From Vanilla planifolia (Eukaryota; Streptophyta; Magnoliopsida; Asparagales; Orchidaceae): a stretch of DNA of 64,000 nucleotides. The notes below the pieces were generated by a model. The model did not search any database, had not been told where the DNA came from, and saw only the letters and a program-made list of their open reading frames with translations. The position numbers were made by a program, and so were the translations under genes. The stretch is from NCBI GenBank assembly GCA_023846275.1, contig CM043865.1:31200412-31264411 (forward strand), in the 5' to 3' direction. Each line of letters begins with the position of its first letter. Position 1 is the stretch's first letter. Shown here piece after piece: positions 26,001 through 35,776 of the stretch.

Positions 26001-29000
26001 CATAGAGGTAATTATGATAGCCATCTTAGAGGCTCATACTTGATTTGACTAATATGATTGGCTTTGCAAAAAAGGTTGTGTAGACTACCCTTTTGAGTAA
26101 ATATGAAATGAGATGTATTACCCATTTTATTAATGTTTTTTCAAAATTTAACTGAAAAAAAGTATAAAAGATTAGTTCATGAGTATATTATTCTATGAAA
26201 ATCATGATGTGAAAAATGATACAATCTCTCATAATCTCTCAAATCTAATAGAATGATAAAAAAAATGAACTTAGAAGTTATAATAAAATCATGCTAGTCA
26301 AGTTGAGAGTGCTTGATAATCTATTTTTGTCTTGTTTGTTTCTTGTATACAAAATCAATAACTTTTAGGGCATGATGAACATCATATAATTTAGAAAGGC
26401 TAATTGGCAAAACTTGAATATTTGAAAAGGTGCAACTATTTTTTAAATCTAATCACATAGCTTACGATACACTTAGTCTCTTTGTTTTTGTGAGCAATTC
26501 TTTTATTCTTAGTCAACGTGATTGGAGTACTAAATACAATAAATACTTATCTAATCACGCTACGATGTATGACTATAAAAGACGTGTTTTACACATTTAA
26601 GATATATGTACAAATATGTCAATTTTTTATATTTATTCACAAAAGTATAGATCCAATAAAAAATGTTGTGATGTTAATTCAAATAGATACTTAACCTCAT
26701 TGTAAAGGGTGAAATGAAACATATTACATGTACATATGAAATACTAGTAGAAATATGTTAATTTTCTTCATATTTTCCCAAAATATAAATTTAATAAAAA
26801 AATTTATGAATATATATATAGAAATGGTAATGTATAAAAAATTGTGTTTTTGGAACATAAACTAATACAAAGGATAGATAAGAATTGGAACTTTAGAAGA
26901 CGATGAAAATGCCATTCTATCAATATGCTTTCTTTCACATGCAACAAATTGTTATAAATCACACAATAGTACTTTGAACATCCTCGTCTTATGTCATCTC
27001 TAATTTATGGATGTTTTAGGGCATAGCCTTGTATGCTCTAGCAAACAACCTCTTTCATATTCTTATAGATGATTATGTCAAGTGTGCATTGTAATAATTA
27101 AAACCACATTTGCATAGGATTATGAAGATCATTAAGGGTATATGTTATCCATCCTTGTCATTGTAGGTTTACAACATCCTTTGTGATATGAACCTAACTT
27201 TTGGTTTCTCCATTCAATAACTTTAATTCCTAATTTGTTAACTCTTGTATTACTGATTTATTAACTCTAAAATTTGTCAGAAGTTTCAAGTTGGATTCCT
27301 AATTTGTTCACTCTTGTATTTCTAATCTATTAACTCTTATATTAGGCATAATTTTCAGCTACCTCAATGTGCTCTCTTCCTTCTTTTTGTCTGTGATTTT
27401 ACGATGTTTTGGATAATTACCTATCACTCAATATTTGCCTTCCATTGCTTCTTCTTAGGTAAATATGCATGCTTTGCCATTGTTTACTATACAAATTTGG
27501 TCTTTGGCAACTAATAATAGCAGTGACATTTTCCATTATGAAAAAGTGCACAAAATAATTCTAAACCAGTCGCCCAAATGTTGCTTTTTCCAAACTGAAA
27601 CCTGTGAACCAAGTTGTATACAAAGTTTGTTCCAGAGGATTTCTTAGAAAGTATGCTTCCATCAAAGATAAGACATCACCACCAATGGGTTTACTTTCAT
27701 ATTAATTAAAGACCCAAATAAGAGCACTATCTCTTCAAGTACAATGAATAATCCACTATAAATCAGCATATAACTCATTACAAGTATCAATATTTCATGC
27801 CACAATTTTTAGTTTAAAACTTTGATTATTATTGTTTGCTCAAAAGTAATTATATTGGAAAATTAAGATTTATTGTTTGGTTGTTAATTTTTGTGAGAGA
27901 AAGAAGTGGGACATTTGAGGAGAGTGAGAGAGAGAAAGCTGAAATGAGTAGTGGACGCCTATCTTCAGAATAGTTACAATATGTTATAAAAGTAGTCTGA
28001 TATAGTGATATGATAAAGCTTAGTTAGAAGAGACATACCCTGTACTCAATGAAAATCATTCAATATAGCATCCTTAGCAGTCAAAGAAAGATAAGAGAGT
28101 AAAGAAAGAGAAATAAATCAGGTTGAACCATGGGAAATTGGAAGGAGTGAGAGAATGGTGGCATAAGAGGACATACAATAAGGATGAATGAGCTAAATCG
28201 AGGTTTTGTTGTTATAATATTTGCATACAAAATTCATAATAAGCATTTTTTTTCCTACAGTAACTTAAATCCTAGGTGTTGTAGATTTGGTTTAACCAAT
28301 ATTAGATGATTTGGTAAGGAATATTTTTCAAAATGGGTTTATTAAAAATTAAATGAACATAGTTAGGCATTATTGATTGTTAAGCACATGATGCTGTTAA
28401 TCAGCCGAGCAAAAGTTATTGGTAATCGATGTCGTTTGGCTGACTTCAAAGATTCTCACCATTGGTAAAATTATATAAAATAATAACTTAAAATAACAAA
28501 AAGATTAAAATAAATAAAACACTTAAGAAATAAAGTGATATGCTCATTGTGGTTAAATGATGAATTATAATGTGTCGTGTGCAATATTTAATATATACAT
28601 ATATATTACAATAATATATTTATTTATGAAATAAAGTATGAAGTAAAATTCATTCAAATATATGCATAAAATGGTATGTGTGTGTGTGTGTGCGTGCATG
28701 TGTATGTTGTTGATGTTATGGGGTGTTCAGGACAATTCATCAATAAAGGATTTTAAAAGATAACGTTGACGACAAATATGGGATGTAGATGTCACGGATG
28801 GAAATTCATTATAAAAATATAAATAATTATTTTCTGTTATAATATATTATGTATTATAAATATTACATATTTGATCTTTTTAATATTATTAATTATAATA
28901 TCAATATTGTCATTAGTAGTATGTAATATCAATATTATATGTTATTGATAAATAAATATTTAAATGTAATTATATTATATGCAATTATTTTATTTATTAT

Positions 29001-29004
29001 GTAC

Positions 29005-29061
<57 letters not shown>

Positions 29062-29578
29062 ATTGTTGTCGACCATATTGGTTTTTATCTTTTGTTTCTT
29101 TAATTGTTTTATGTTTTTTTGTTATTTTAAGTTATATCTTATAGAGCATTGGCTGTTGTATGGGTGAAAATTACCAAGTCAACCAAACTTGTGCTCATTT
29201 GACTGGCATTGCCCATGTTTAGGCCATGACAATGTCCAACTGTATTTTATTTGTTAATCAATACATTTTTAAACTATATAGTTAATTTATTTTTAATAAA
29301 GTTTTTAAAAAAAATTTTTCTTGGAAAACCTTTCTCAAAAATCAATAACAGTGAGTATCATTTCTCAGTAGCAATTGCACTAAAATACTCAAATGAAGCC
29401 AATTACAATCGTTTCAAGGAAGCAATCTGAGGCCGTGGACCATACTGCTTTTCTTATTTAACAGGTCACCATTGGAGCAGATCATAGAATCATTGATGGA
29501 GCTACTGTTGCTAGATTTTGCAATGAGTGGAAGCTCCTAATAGAAAAGCCAGAGCTACTTTTATTGCACATGAGGTGA
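11065..29578 (+). CDS. BCE2: Branched-chain alpha-keto acid dehydrogenase E2 (lipoamide acyltransferase), mitochondrial
   Basis: E2 core of the complex that oxidises the keto acids of Leu, Ile and Val in mitochondria; it moves the acyl group from lipoyl-lysine to CoA. Eight exons join in frame: 11065-11241, 11327-11476, 11588-11713, 13154-13557, 14483-14730, 16100-16188, 17776-18003, 29465-29578, each with GT-AG borders; 511 residues, close to the roughly 480 of Arabidopsis BCE2. Residues 1-80 are Arg-rich with few acids, a transit-peptide profile. The lipoyl domain spans about 86-160 with the lipoyl Lys126 in SDKAT (codon 11636-11638). The E1/E3-binding domain is at about 202-238 ([22 protein letters not shown]). 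The catalytic domain is about 285-511, with His481 and Asp485 in the HxxxDG motif of the last exon. AATAAA at 29935-29940 could serve for polyadenylation. The oddity is the 11,461 bp last intron. No stop or frameshift was seen in any exon. Splice sites are by eye. Confidence 0.93.
11714..13153 (+). other. Intron 3 of the E2 gene
   Basis: 1,440 bp between the donor AAG|GTAAGT and the acceptor CTCAG|GTTGG. It separates the lipoyl-domain exon from the exon with the linker and E1/E3-binding domain. No transposon domain or other gene was recognised in it. Confidence 0.8.
13558..14482 (+). other. Intron 4 of the E2 gene, with a TA/TG simple repeat
   Basis: 925 bp, phase 2 (the Arg codon before GFQRSM is split AG|G). 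It holds a run of about 110 bp at 14226-14336 made of TATA, TGTA and TACA words, able to fold back on itself. Open stretches over that run (for example 14269-14514) are repeat artefacts. Confidence 0.8.
14731..16099 (+). other. Intron 5 of the E2 gene
   Basis: 1,369 bp, phase 1 (Gly codon split G|GT before CHNIGVAMA). AT-rich; I see nothing beyond ordinary intron sequence. Confidence 0.8.
16189..17775 (+). other. Intron 6 of the E2 gene
   Basis: 1,587 bp between GAG|GTTTGT and TTTTTAG|CTTACA, phase 0. The donor is not the strict GTAAGT consensus. No gene or transposon domain recognised. Confidence 0.78.
19348..20553 (+). repeat. Left LTR of the intronic element
   Basis: 1,206 bp, TG...CA. 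It carries a TATA box (TATAAAT, 19533-19539), a GA-rich leader segment near 19560-19600, then about 600 bp of cryptically repetitive sequence built from GTYGACY and TCGACTCG-like words. It aligns with 22878-24037 along its full length, with many C-to-T type differences. Confidence 0.8.
20554..22877 (+). pseudogene. Decayed gag interior of the intronic LTR element
   Basis: Gag-like N-terminus at about 20592-20694 and a gag C-terminal Cys/His block at 21927-22010 (codons for Cys at 21930 and 21969) are recognisable. Frameshifts and stops separate them. An open stretch at 21603-21833 lies within the same gag region. Nothing resembling pol was found in 22010-22877. Confidence 0.6.
22878..24037 (+). 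repeat. Right LTR of the intronic element
   Basis: 1,160 bp copy of the left LTR with matching start (TGCAGAAAATCC), TATA box (TATAAAT, 23050-23056), leader, GTTGACY-rich segment (about 23305-23830) and end (GCATCAACA, 24029-24037). The divergence from the left copy is clearly visible by eye, so the insertion is not recent. Confidence 0.8.
24265..26110 (+). mobile_element. Ty1/copia relic (gag and zinc knuckle) inside intron 7
   Basis: At about 25340-25777 two in-phase stretches read as a copia gag of the UBN2 type: [20 protein letters not shown], then [43 protein letters not shown] and [15 protein letters not shown], matching the family order 'ILNALSD', 'LEKKY', 'LPPSWK' and 'LIVRLRIEE'. 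One stop (25553-25555) breaks it. A degenerate knuckle ([12 protein letters not shown]) follows near 25897. The part before 25250 may be its LTR and leader, which I could not delimit. RT is absent. Confidence 0.6.
28677..28713 (+). repeat. (GT)n microsatellite
   Basis: Run of GT with GCGTGCATG interruptions, within intron 7 of the E2 gene. Confidence 0.85.
29009..29058. repeat. (AT)25 microsatellite
   Basis: Fifty bases of uninterrupted AT, about 400 bp before the last E2 exon. Perfect runs of this length are usually polymorphic. Confidence 0.95.
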
Positions 29579-32500
29579 TATGGTGACTGCTGATGGCTAC
29601 CTAACTGCAAAGCTTCCTGCACAACAAAAGGGAAGACCTTCAAGTAATGTAGAAACCCTGTATGCTTTTGTTTGTCACCGTTGAAATTGGACATGTTGAT
29701 TTATGTTGCAAGGAGCTAATGTGAACAACTGTTTGTCAATCGAGTTGAATATCCTCCCCCTCCCAATTTGGATTGTGGCAAATTACGTCTTTGAAGCTGT
29801 AAGTACTCTCAAATCTTTTAGGATTTGTAAAATTTGATTTGTATCTTCTCATCAGTAATTGGTGAATTTATTTTCGGTTTGTTTGATGTTATTTGTGTTT
29901 ATGATGGGAAAATTCTAACCGAAGAACTATTTTGAATAAAAAAGATGATAGAAATTTATTTGGTTATATATTAGAAACTAAAAAAATATTAGATTGTACA
30001 AAGTCATTTTGAAATAATGTTTGGATGAGTTATTTATTTTTTGTTTAGCATTAATCTTTTCATTTTTCATTAATTTATTTGATTGGTGGCTATATTTTTG
30101 TTGTAGTTCAAACTTTTTGTTGGTGTAGATTATCTTATCTAGATAGGTGATTTGTTCCATCTTATCTTGTCTTATGGGTAGCCATGTCAAGATCTTCGTA
30201 GTTCAACTAACTCGTTAAATTTGATTAACTAGATCAATTTTCTTTTTGTCCTCACCTTTTTGTGTATTGTGATATCCTCGCCTAAATTAGGTTCACTAAT
30301 TGTCATAGAAATGGTTGAATGAGTCTACCCTACTTAGGCTAATCGCTATCTAGTCTTAGTTGGCATGCTTTCTAGTTAATGTTTTCTCGAGCGTCAAGTT
30401 AGGACATTTGTGTTAGATCTTTAGTCGAGTCCATTTTTTTGGTCTACTCTTATCACTTGAAGAGTATCATTTTTTTTTTGTCCTTTTTGAAATTATAAGA
30501 GCAAGTTCTAATTTAAATCATATGATGATTATATCTAAAAGGGCATTGAGATCTTCTTTACTTTGTCTAAAAATATTCAATAAAATATCAATAATATTAT
30601 CACATCTTTTACATGCATAATATTTATGTTATGTCATATGTTCAAAAATACTGTAATATTAAGATGCAAACAATATAGATATTTCCTTCAATACTTTGTA
30701 GTTGAAAGTTAATGTTGCTTAGAAGTTGCACGAGTTCATTTCCATTAACTAGACATGATTCCTCAATAAATTCTACTCAAGCATTAAACTTCTTTTCTTT
30801 ATAAAAGGATGGTTTTCAAAGATTCAGTTTTGATGATATTTCACATTGTTTTTTAAATAATTCAAGCATTTTGCATCAATATAATATCTATAAATGATAT
30901 AAACATAGTGCTATACACCAGATAATCATTCATAGTCTAACAAGAATATCAATATTGGTAAACATCATATGAGAAAAATAAAATGAACATCAACTTATTA
31001 CTAGATTATTTTATGCTCAAATATATTAATAAAGTTAATATAATAATCTTTTGTTTTATGTAAAAATTTGGAGATAAATTTAATTAAAATATTGATCAAC
31101 AATAGTAGTATTGTTTATTTTGAATGTTATATAGGTTAAAAGTATTTGAACATAGGACAAAGCTTAATTCTCTTAAGTTCTTAATAAAATTTGGATTTAG
31201 AAAATTAAATGATCTCCATTGAACCAAATTTATTGAATCTTGCATCATCCTTCGTCATTGATATGTCAAGTAAATTCTTTGCATATTATTGTCTCAAAAA
31301 AAAAGTCTCATAAAACGTGATTTTTGCACATTGAATTTTTTATATTTAAGATATTCATTTATATATTTCAATATAAATTATATTTGTTAGAATATGTATT
31401 AATTTTCTTATGTTGTATCACCAATTATTAATTAATTTATTTATCTTGTAAGTTAAAATTCAAGCATGGTTTAAAGCCCGTAGTGTCTCCTTCAATAATT
31501 ATAACGAAGTTGTATACGCATATTTCTCCAACAATTTGATGCCTTTAAGCTAAACAAATACAAAAAAGTTTTAAAACTTTATTATGGATATTTTGGTTAT
31601 TTTGTTATATTTTATATATTTTAATATTTGTAATGTGTTTTATACATTACTGATAACTTGGTATATGTTCAAATAGATCATATTTTGTGTTTAAACATTT
31701 GAGGATGTTTCCTAAGGCTATGAGTTTGGCCTAAATTACAGCAATGTGGTGTATAATTGCATGAGACAATTGAAACAACTTTCATTGGTTATCCTTATCA
31801 CTCATGGCAACCAAAAATAGTTTAATCATATCATGATAGTCTTTTTAGATTTTTTTAGACTAAGTGTCATAATCTAGCTAGTTTAAATAGGATTAAATTG
31901 AGAGATTTATTTAATCTTGGAGATGTGAAAGCTTGGAGGAGAAGAAAAAGATTTTTGGATGAGAAGAAGAAGAGCTTTGGAGTGGCAAAAATGAGGTTTC
32001 TAGACCCTGATTCAGTGTGGCTAGGGTTGCATGGGACCTCCAGCAATGAGGTAAAGCCTTAAGGCTCGAGTGGAAGGAAATCTTTAGTTGATTTCTCTGA
32101 GGAAGAGAAGGTCATTGAAGTTCCCTTGATTTCAATGCCCTTGATCAATGAGGAGAGGGATTTTTATAGTTGACTTCAGCAAATGTTGTCAAATCAGCTA
32201 AGCTCTTTTTCTTCTCCTTTTTTTCTTGCATGATTTGAAGGTGCTTGATAGGTATCGTGGGTATATCTTTCTTTGTTTTGTTTCTTTGACTTGTGAGTTA
32301 AATCGAAGTTAGTTTATTTGATTTCAACATTTATTAGTTTTTAGTTGCACACTTGAAAGAACCCTTGCTTTTATTCAATGTTTTGTTGCATTTTTTCCAA
32401 TACTTGGATTGATGTTGTCTTAAATTTATTAGAGCATATTTATAATTTTGTTGCTTTGACTTTATTAAGACATATTTACAATTTTACTATCATAACGTTT

Positions 32501-32767
32501 TGCTGTAAACTCATCTATATATATGCTATGTTGGCTTAAAGTTTGGTGGCCATTTTTAAGGACAATTTTCTTCCTCTTTTTAAATTATCTTTAACTCTCA
32601 ATTATAGTGAATTTCTTTGCATATACTCTCATGTAATTTTTTTAATTGAGTTTTTTTTATGTAAGTCTTTGTATCATTTTGATTTGTTGTGATATGATTT
32701 GATTTATGAACAAATTAGTATTAAATCCATGTACTTCAATTTATTAGATTTTTTGTGAATAATAGCC
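29579..32767. other. E2 3' flank and AT-rich spacer
   Basis: The first roughly 360 bp are probably the E2 3' UTR, with AATAAA at 29935-29940. Beyond that, AT-rich sequence without a recognised gene. The segment from about 31380 (TGTTAGAATATG) to 32767 precedes a copia gag start and may include that element's LTR and leader, but no second LTR was found. Two open stretches (29482-29694 and 29978-30190, minus) have no known domain. Confidence 0.55.
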
Positions 32768-34330
32768 ATGAAGTACAATATCGAGAAGTTGGATAGGAGT
32801 ACACAAGTTGCCATATAACAAGTTAAGATGCGAGCAATTCTGTCACAGTTAGATATGGATGACGCCCTTATTAGAATGGAGAAGATGTCGTCAGCCCTAA
32901 CGAGAGAGGAGAAAGAGAAGAAAGATCAAAAAGCAAAACCAGATCCAATTACACTTGTTGAACGAGATTCTACAAGATTGTCTGAAGGAAGAGACGATTA
33001 TGGCTTTGTGGCTTAGATTGGAGACTCTTTGTATGACAAAGAGTTTACCAAACAAACTTCTTTTGAAATAATATTTATACATGTATCGTCTTATTGAAGG
33101 TAAAGATATAAAACTCATTTAAACGAGTTCAAGAGAATTATAATGGCTCTAAAGATGTTTAAAGTTAAGTATGATGATAAAGACCTTCCTATACTTTTAT
33201 TGTATTCTCTGTTATCCTTTTACACCATTCTGAAGGACTCAATATTGTATGGTCGAGATTCAATTTTCTTGAGGACGTTTCATAGGTCTTGTTGTCAAAA
33301 ATAATACTTAACAAAGATTCGTCAACTTTTGAATCGCAAGGAGAATGTCTAATTGTTAGAAAATAGTTGATGCAAAGAGATTTTTCTGATGCAAAGTAGA
33401 AAATAAAGTTCAAAATCGAAACACAAAAATTTGATTTGTAATTATTACAAGAAGGATCACATAAAAAAACTCTTTTAAATTAAAGAGAAGAAAAAATTGA
33501 GAAAGGCAACTAGATATTTAAGAAATTAGAAGAAGCTAACATAGTTAGTGATGAAAAATATATTAGAGACATTAAGCTTGTATTAGATTCAAGAAATTTC
33601 TCGAGATTAAAATGGATTCTGGATTCAACTTTTTCTTTCCACATAACATCGAACGTGGATTGATTTGTCACCTATGAGCATGTTACGAAATGGAGTTGTG
33701 CTTATGAGCAATGATGCATTATGTAGGGTTGCTAGTTTGGAATTGTCAGGATCAAGATGTTTGATGGATTTATTCGCACACTTGGTGAGGTCAAACACAT
33801 TCAAAACCTAAAAAGAAATCTTATTTCTCTTAGCGATAGTAAAGGTTACAAACAAATTGAAGAAGGTAGAGTTATTAGAGTTGTTTATGATTTCCTAGAG
33901 ATAATGAAAGGAAAAAAGTCAATAATAGATTACATACTTATGAAAGATCTACTATGATATGAGCAACAACAATATCATCTATTTTAGATTCTAATATTAT
34001 AAGGTTATAACACATACAAATAGGACACATGAGTGAGAGAAGTCTGATTAAACTAAGAAAAAGAAATCTCTTATCTGGAGATATGATAGAAAAGCTAGAA
34101 TTTCGTGAGTAATATACTATGAGTAAATATAAAAGAACAACTTTCAGTCCTAGATAACACAAAACCAAACGAACTTTAGATTGTGCTTATTCAGATTTAT
34201 GAGATCCATCTCAGCAACCATCTAAGGTCGATTCCATATACATGCTAACTTTTATTGATGATTATTCTATGAAGGTATACAGCAAAGAGCAAGACACATG
34301 GAGTGATGACTAATTTTATTTCTTTATTTA
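32768..34330 (+). mobile_element. Tork/TNT1-like Ty1/copia relic (gag to integrase core)
   Basis: Read across frames, the order is that of a TNT1/Tork-type polyprotein. The gag starts at ATG 32768 (MKYNIEKLDRST, a stop, then MRAILSQLDMDDAL). MALWLRLETLCMTKSLPNKL follows near 33000, then EGKDIK and LYGRDS-like gag blocks to 33280, a broken zinc knuckle near 33440, the protease WILDS at about 33613 (the Gly of DSG is lost), and IKMFDGFIRTLGEVKHIQNL at about 33751-33810. NLISL and SKGYKQ come next, then LWGPSQQPS-like and MLTFIDDYS blocks at about 34195-34275. It breaks off in the integrase core. No RT or RNase H follows. Multiple stops. Confidence 0.75.
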
Positions 34331-35776
34331 ATGCATCTTTTAATATTAATACTAAAGAAATAATATATAAATTGCATAATTTGGAATTGGATTTGTTTAA
34401 TTAAAATAACTAAAATTTTTTAAAATATATGCCCGTTAGATTGAAAACAGGCCGAAACTTCGGATAGAGTTAAAGTTGTTTGTATAATTACTGTAGCAAT
34501 GATGATACTTTATAATCCAAGCTCAGTGAGACCTTCCATTTTTAAGAAAGGTCGGAGAGCTTGTTATGTTTCTGAGCTAGTTTTTCACTTATAGGTTCCA
34601 TTTTTTTGTCTTTGTTTTTAGCTTCATTTCTTCCTAAACAGCTCTTTCTGTTCTATCTATGTTTTGTTCTGAGTTACTTCTGTTTTTTCATCTCTTTGAT
34701 ACCATCTCTGGGCATACATCTTTTGATTGTTCAAGAAACTGAAAGACATTCTTCTTTTGGGTTAGAATTCTAACATTTTTTTTAATAGTATTATGAATGA
34801 TAAAATTTTCTTTTGGTCTCTTCAAAGTAGACTCCTGTTAGATTTTACCCAACGAATTTTTTACATATTATGAATGATAATTAACTTGTCATTTGGATTG
34901 CTATCACATGTTCTTTTTGTGGGGTTACTAAGAATGCCAGAGAAGTTGTCAAGCATTTTGGACATGCACTTGCTGTGCCACACACACACACAAAACCGTA
35001 TATGTTCCTTCAAAGGGAAGGAAAGTTTTCTTATATGGCCGAAGGATTCAAATGTACAAAATAAAATATATTTTGGCGAATTTTTGTTTGTTGGATGTTA
35101 AAATTGATCAATAAAAGTTGGCTTTGATTGTTGGATATATGTTGTTGGAAGCTGGATACAAAAAAGTTTCTCATTACTTGCCTTAGTTGAAAGGCATATA
35201 AAACAATGCAAAAGATTAACGGTGATAGGCTAAAACTTTCCCAAAGATTCAATGTGAACAAATTTAACAGTCAATGGGTCAAAAATGCTTCTACAAATTG
35301 TGTAAGATAGATTAATGGTTAGTTTTAATCCTCTCCAATTCACCCTCTGTGATCTCATTTTAATTGAGGATGTCATAACACAAACACAATTGTCTTAAGA
35401 TCAACATAGCTTAGAACAGAAATGGTCTTTTTAAAGAATCACATCCGCTCATTAAAGACATGAAGAAAGAACAATGGGTTCATCCATGACACTTAAGTTT
35501 TTCTATAACTATTTCTAATTTAATGCAATGCCATAAAATGGGAAACTGAAATAGTTTAAAACCAATAAAACAGCAACCTTCAGATAATGAGAACATAAAG
35601 ACATTACCATATAGTTGTATGACCCTGGTTTGTAAAAGAACAATACAAACAAGCAGATATTCAGTTATTCTACTCTTTTTGAACCAAATAGAAAAGTAAT
35701 TCAATTGCTGGAGCTTATTCTATATGTAAGCATACCAAAAGAGGTGCAACAATGAGACATATCGTGAATGGGTCAG
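34331..35776. other. Spacer without a recognised gene
   Basis: AT-rich sequence between the copia relic and the 3' end of the TPR gene. Short open stretches at 34874-35101 (plus), 35031-35261 (minus) and 35480-35704 (minus) show no domain. The last few hundred bases must hold the 3' UTR of the minus-strand TPR gene. Confidence 0.55.

Larger units (their letters stand above)
18004..29464 (+). other. Intron 7 of the E2 gene, 11.5 kb, transposon-loaded
   Basis: Donor AAT|GTAAGT and acceptor TTTAACAG|GTCACC are both good, and both flanking exons continue the E2 protein in phase 0 ([12 protein letters not shown]). The intron holds the LTR element at 19348-24037, a copia gag relic at about 25250-26110 and (AT)25 at 29009-29058. 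The remaining parts (18004-19347, 26110-29000) are AT-rich with no recognised domain. Confidence 0.85.
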
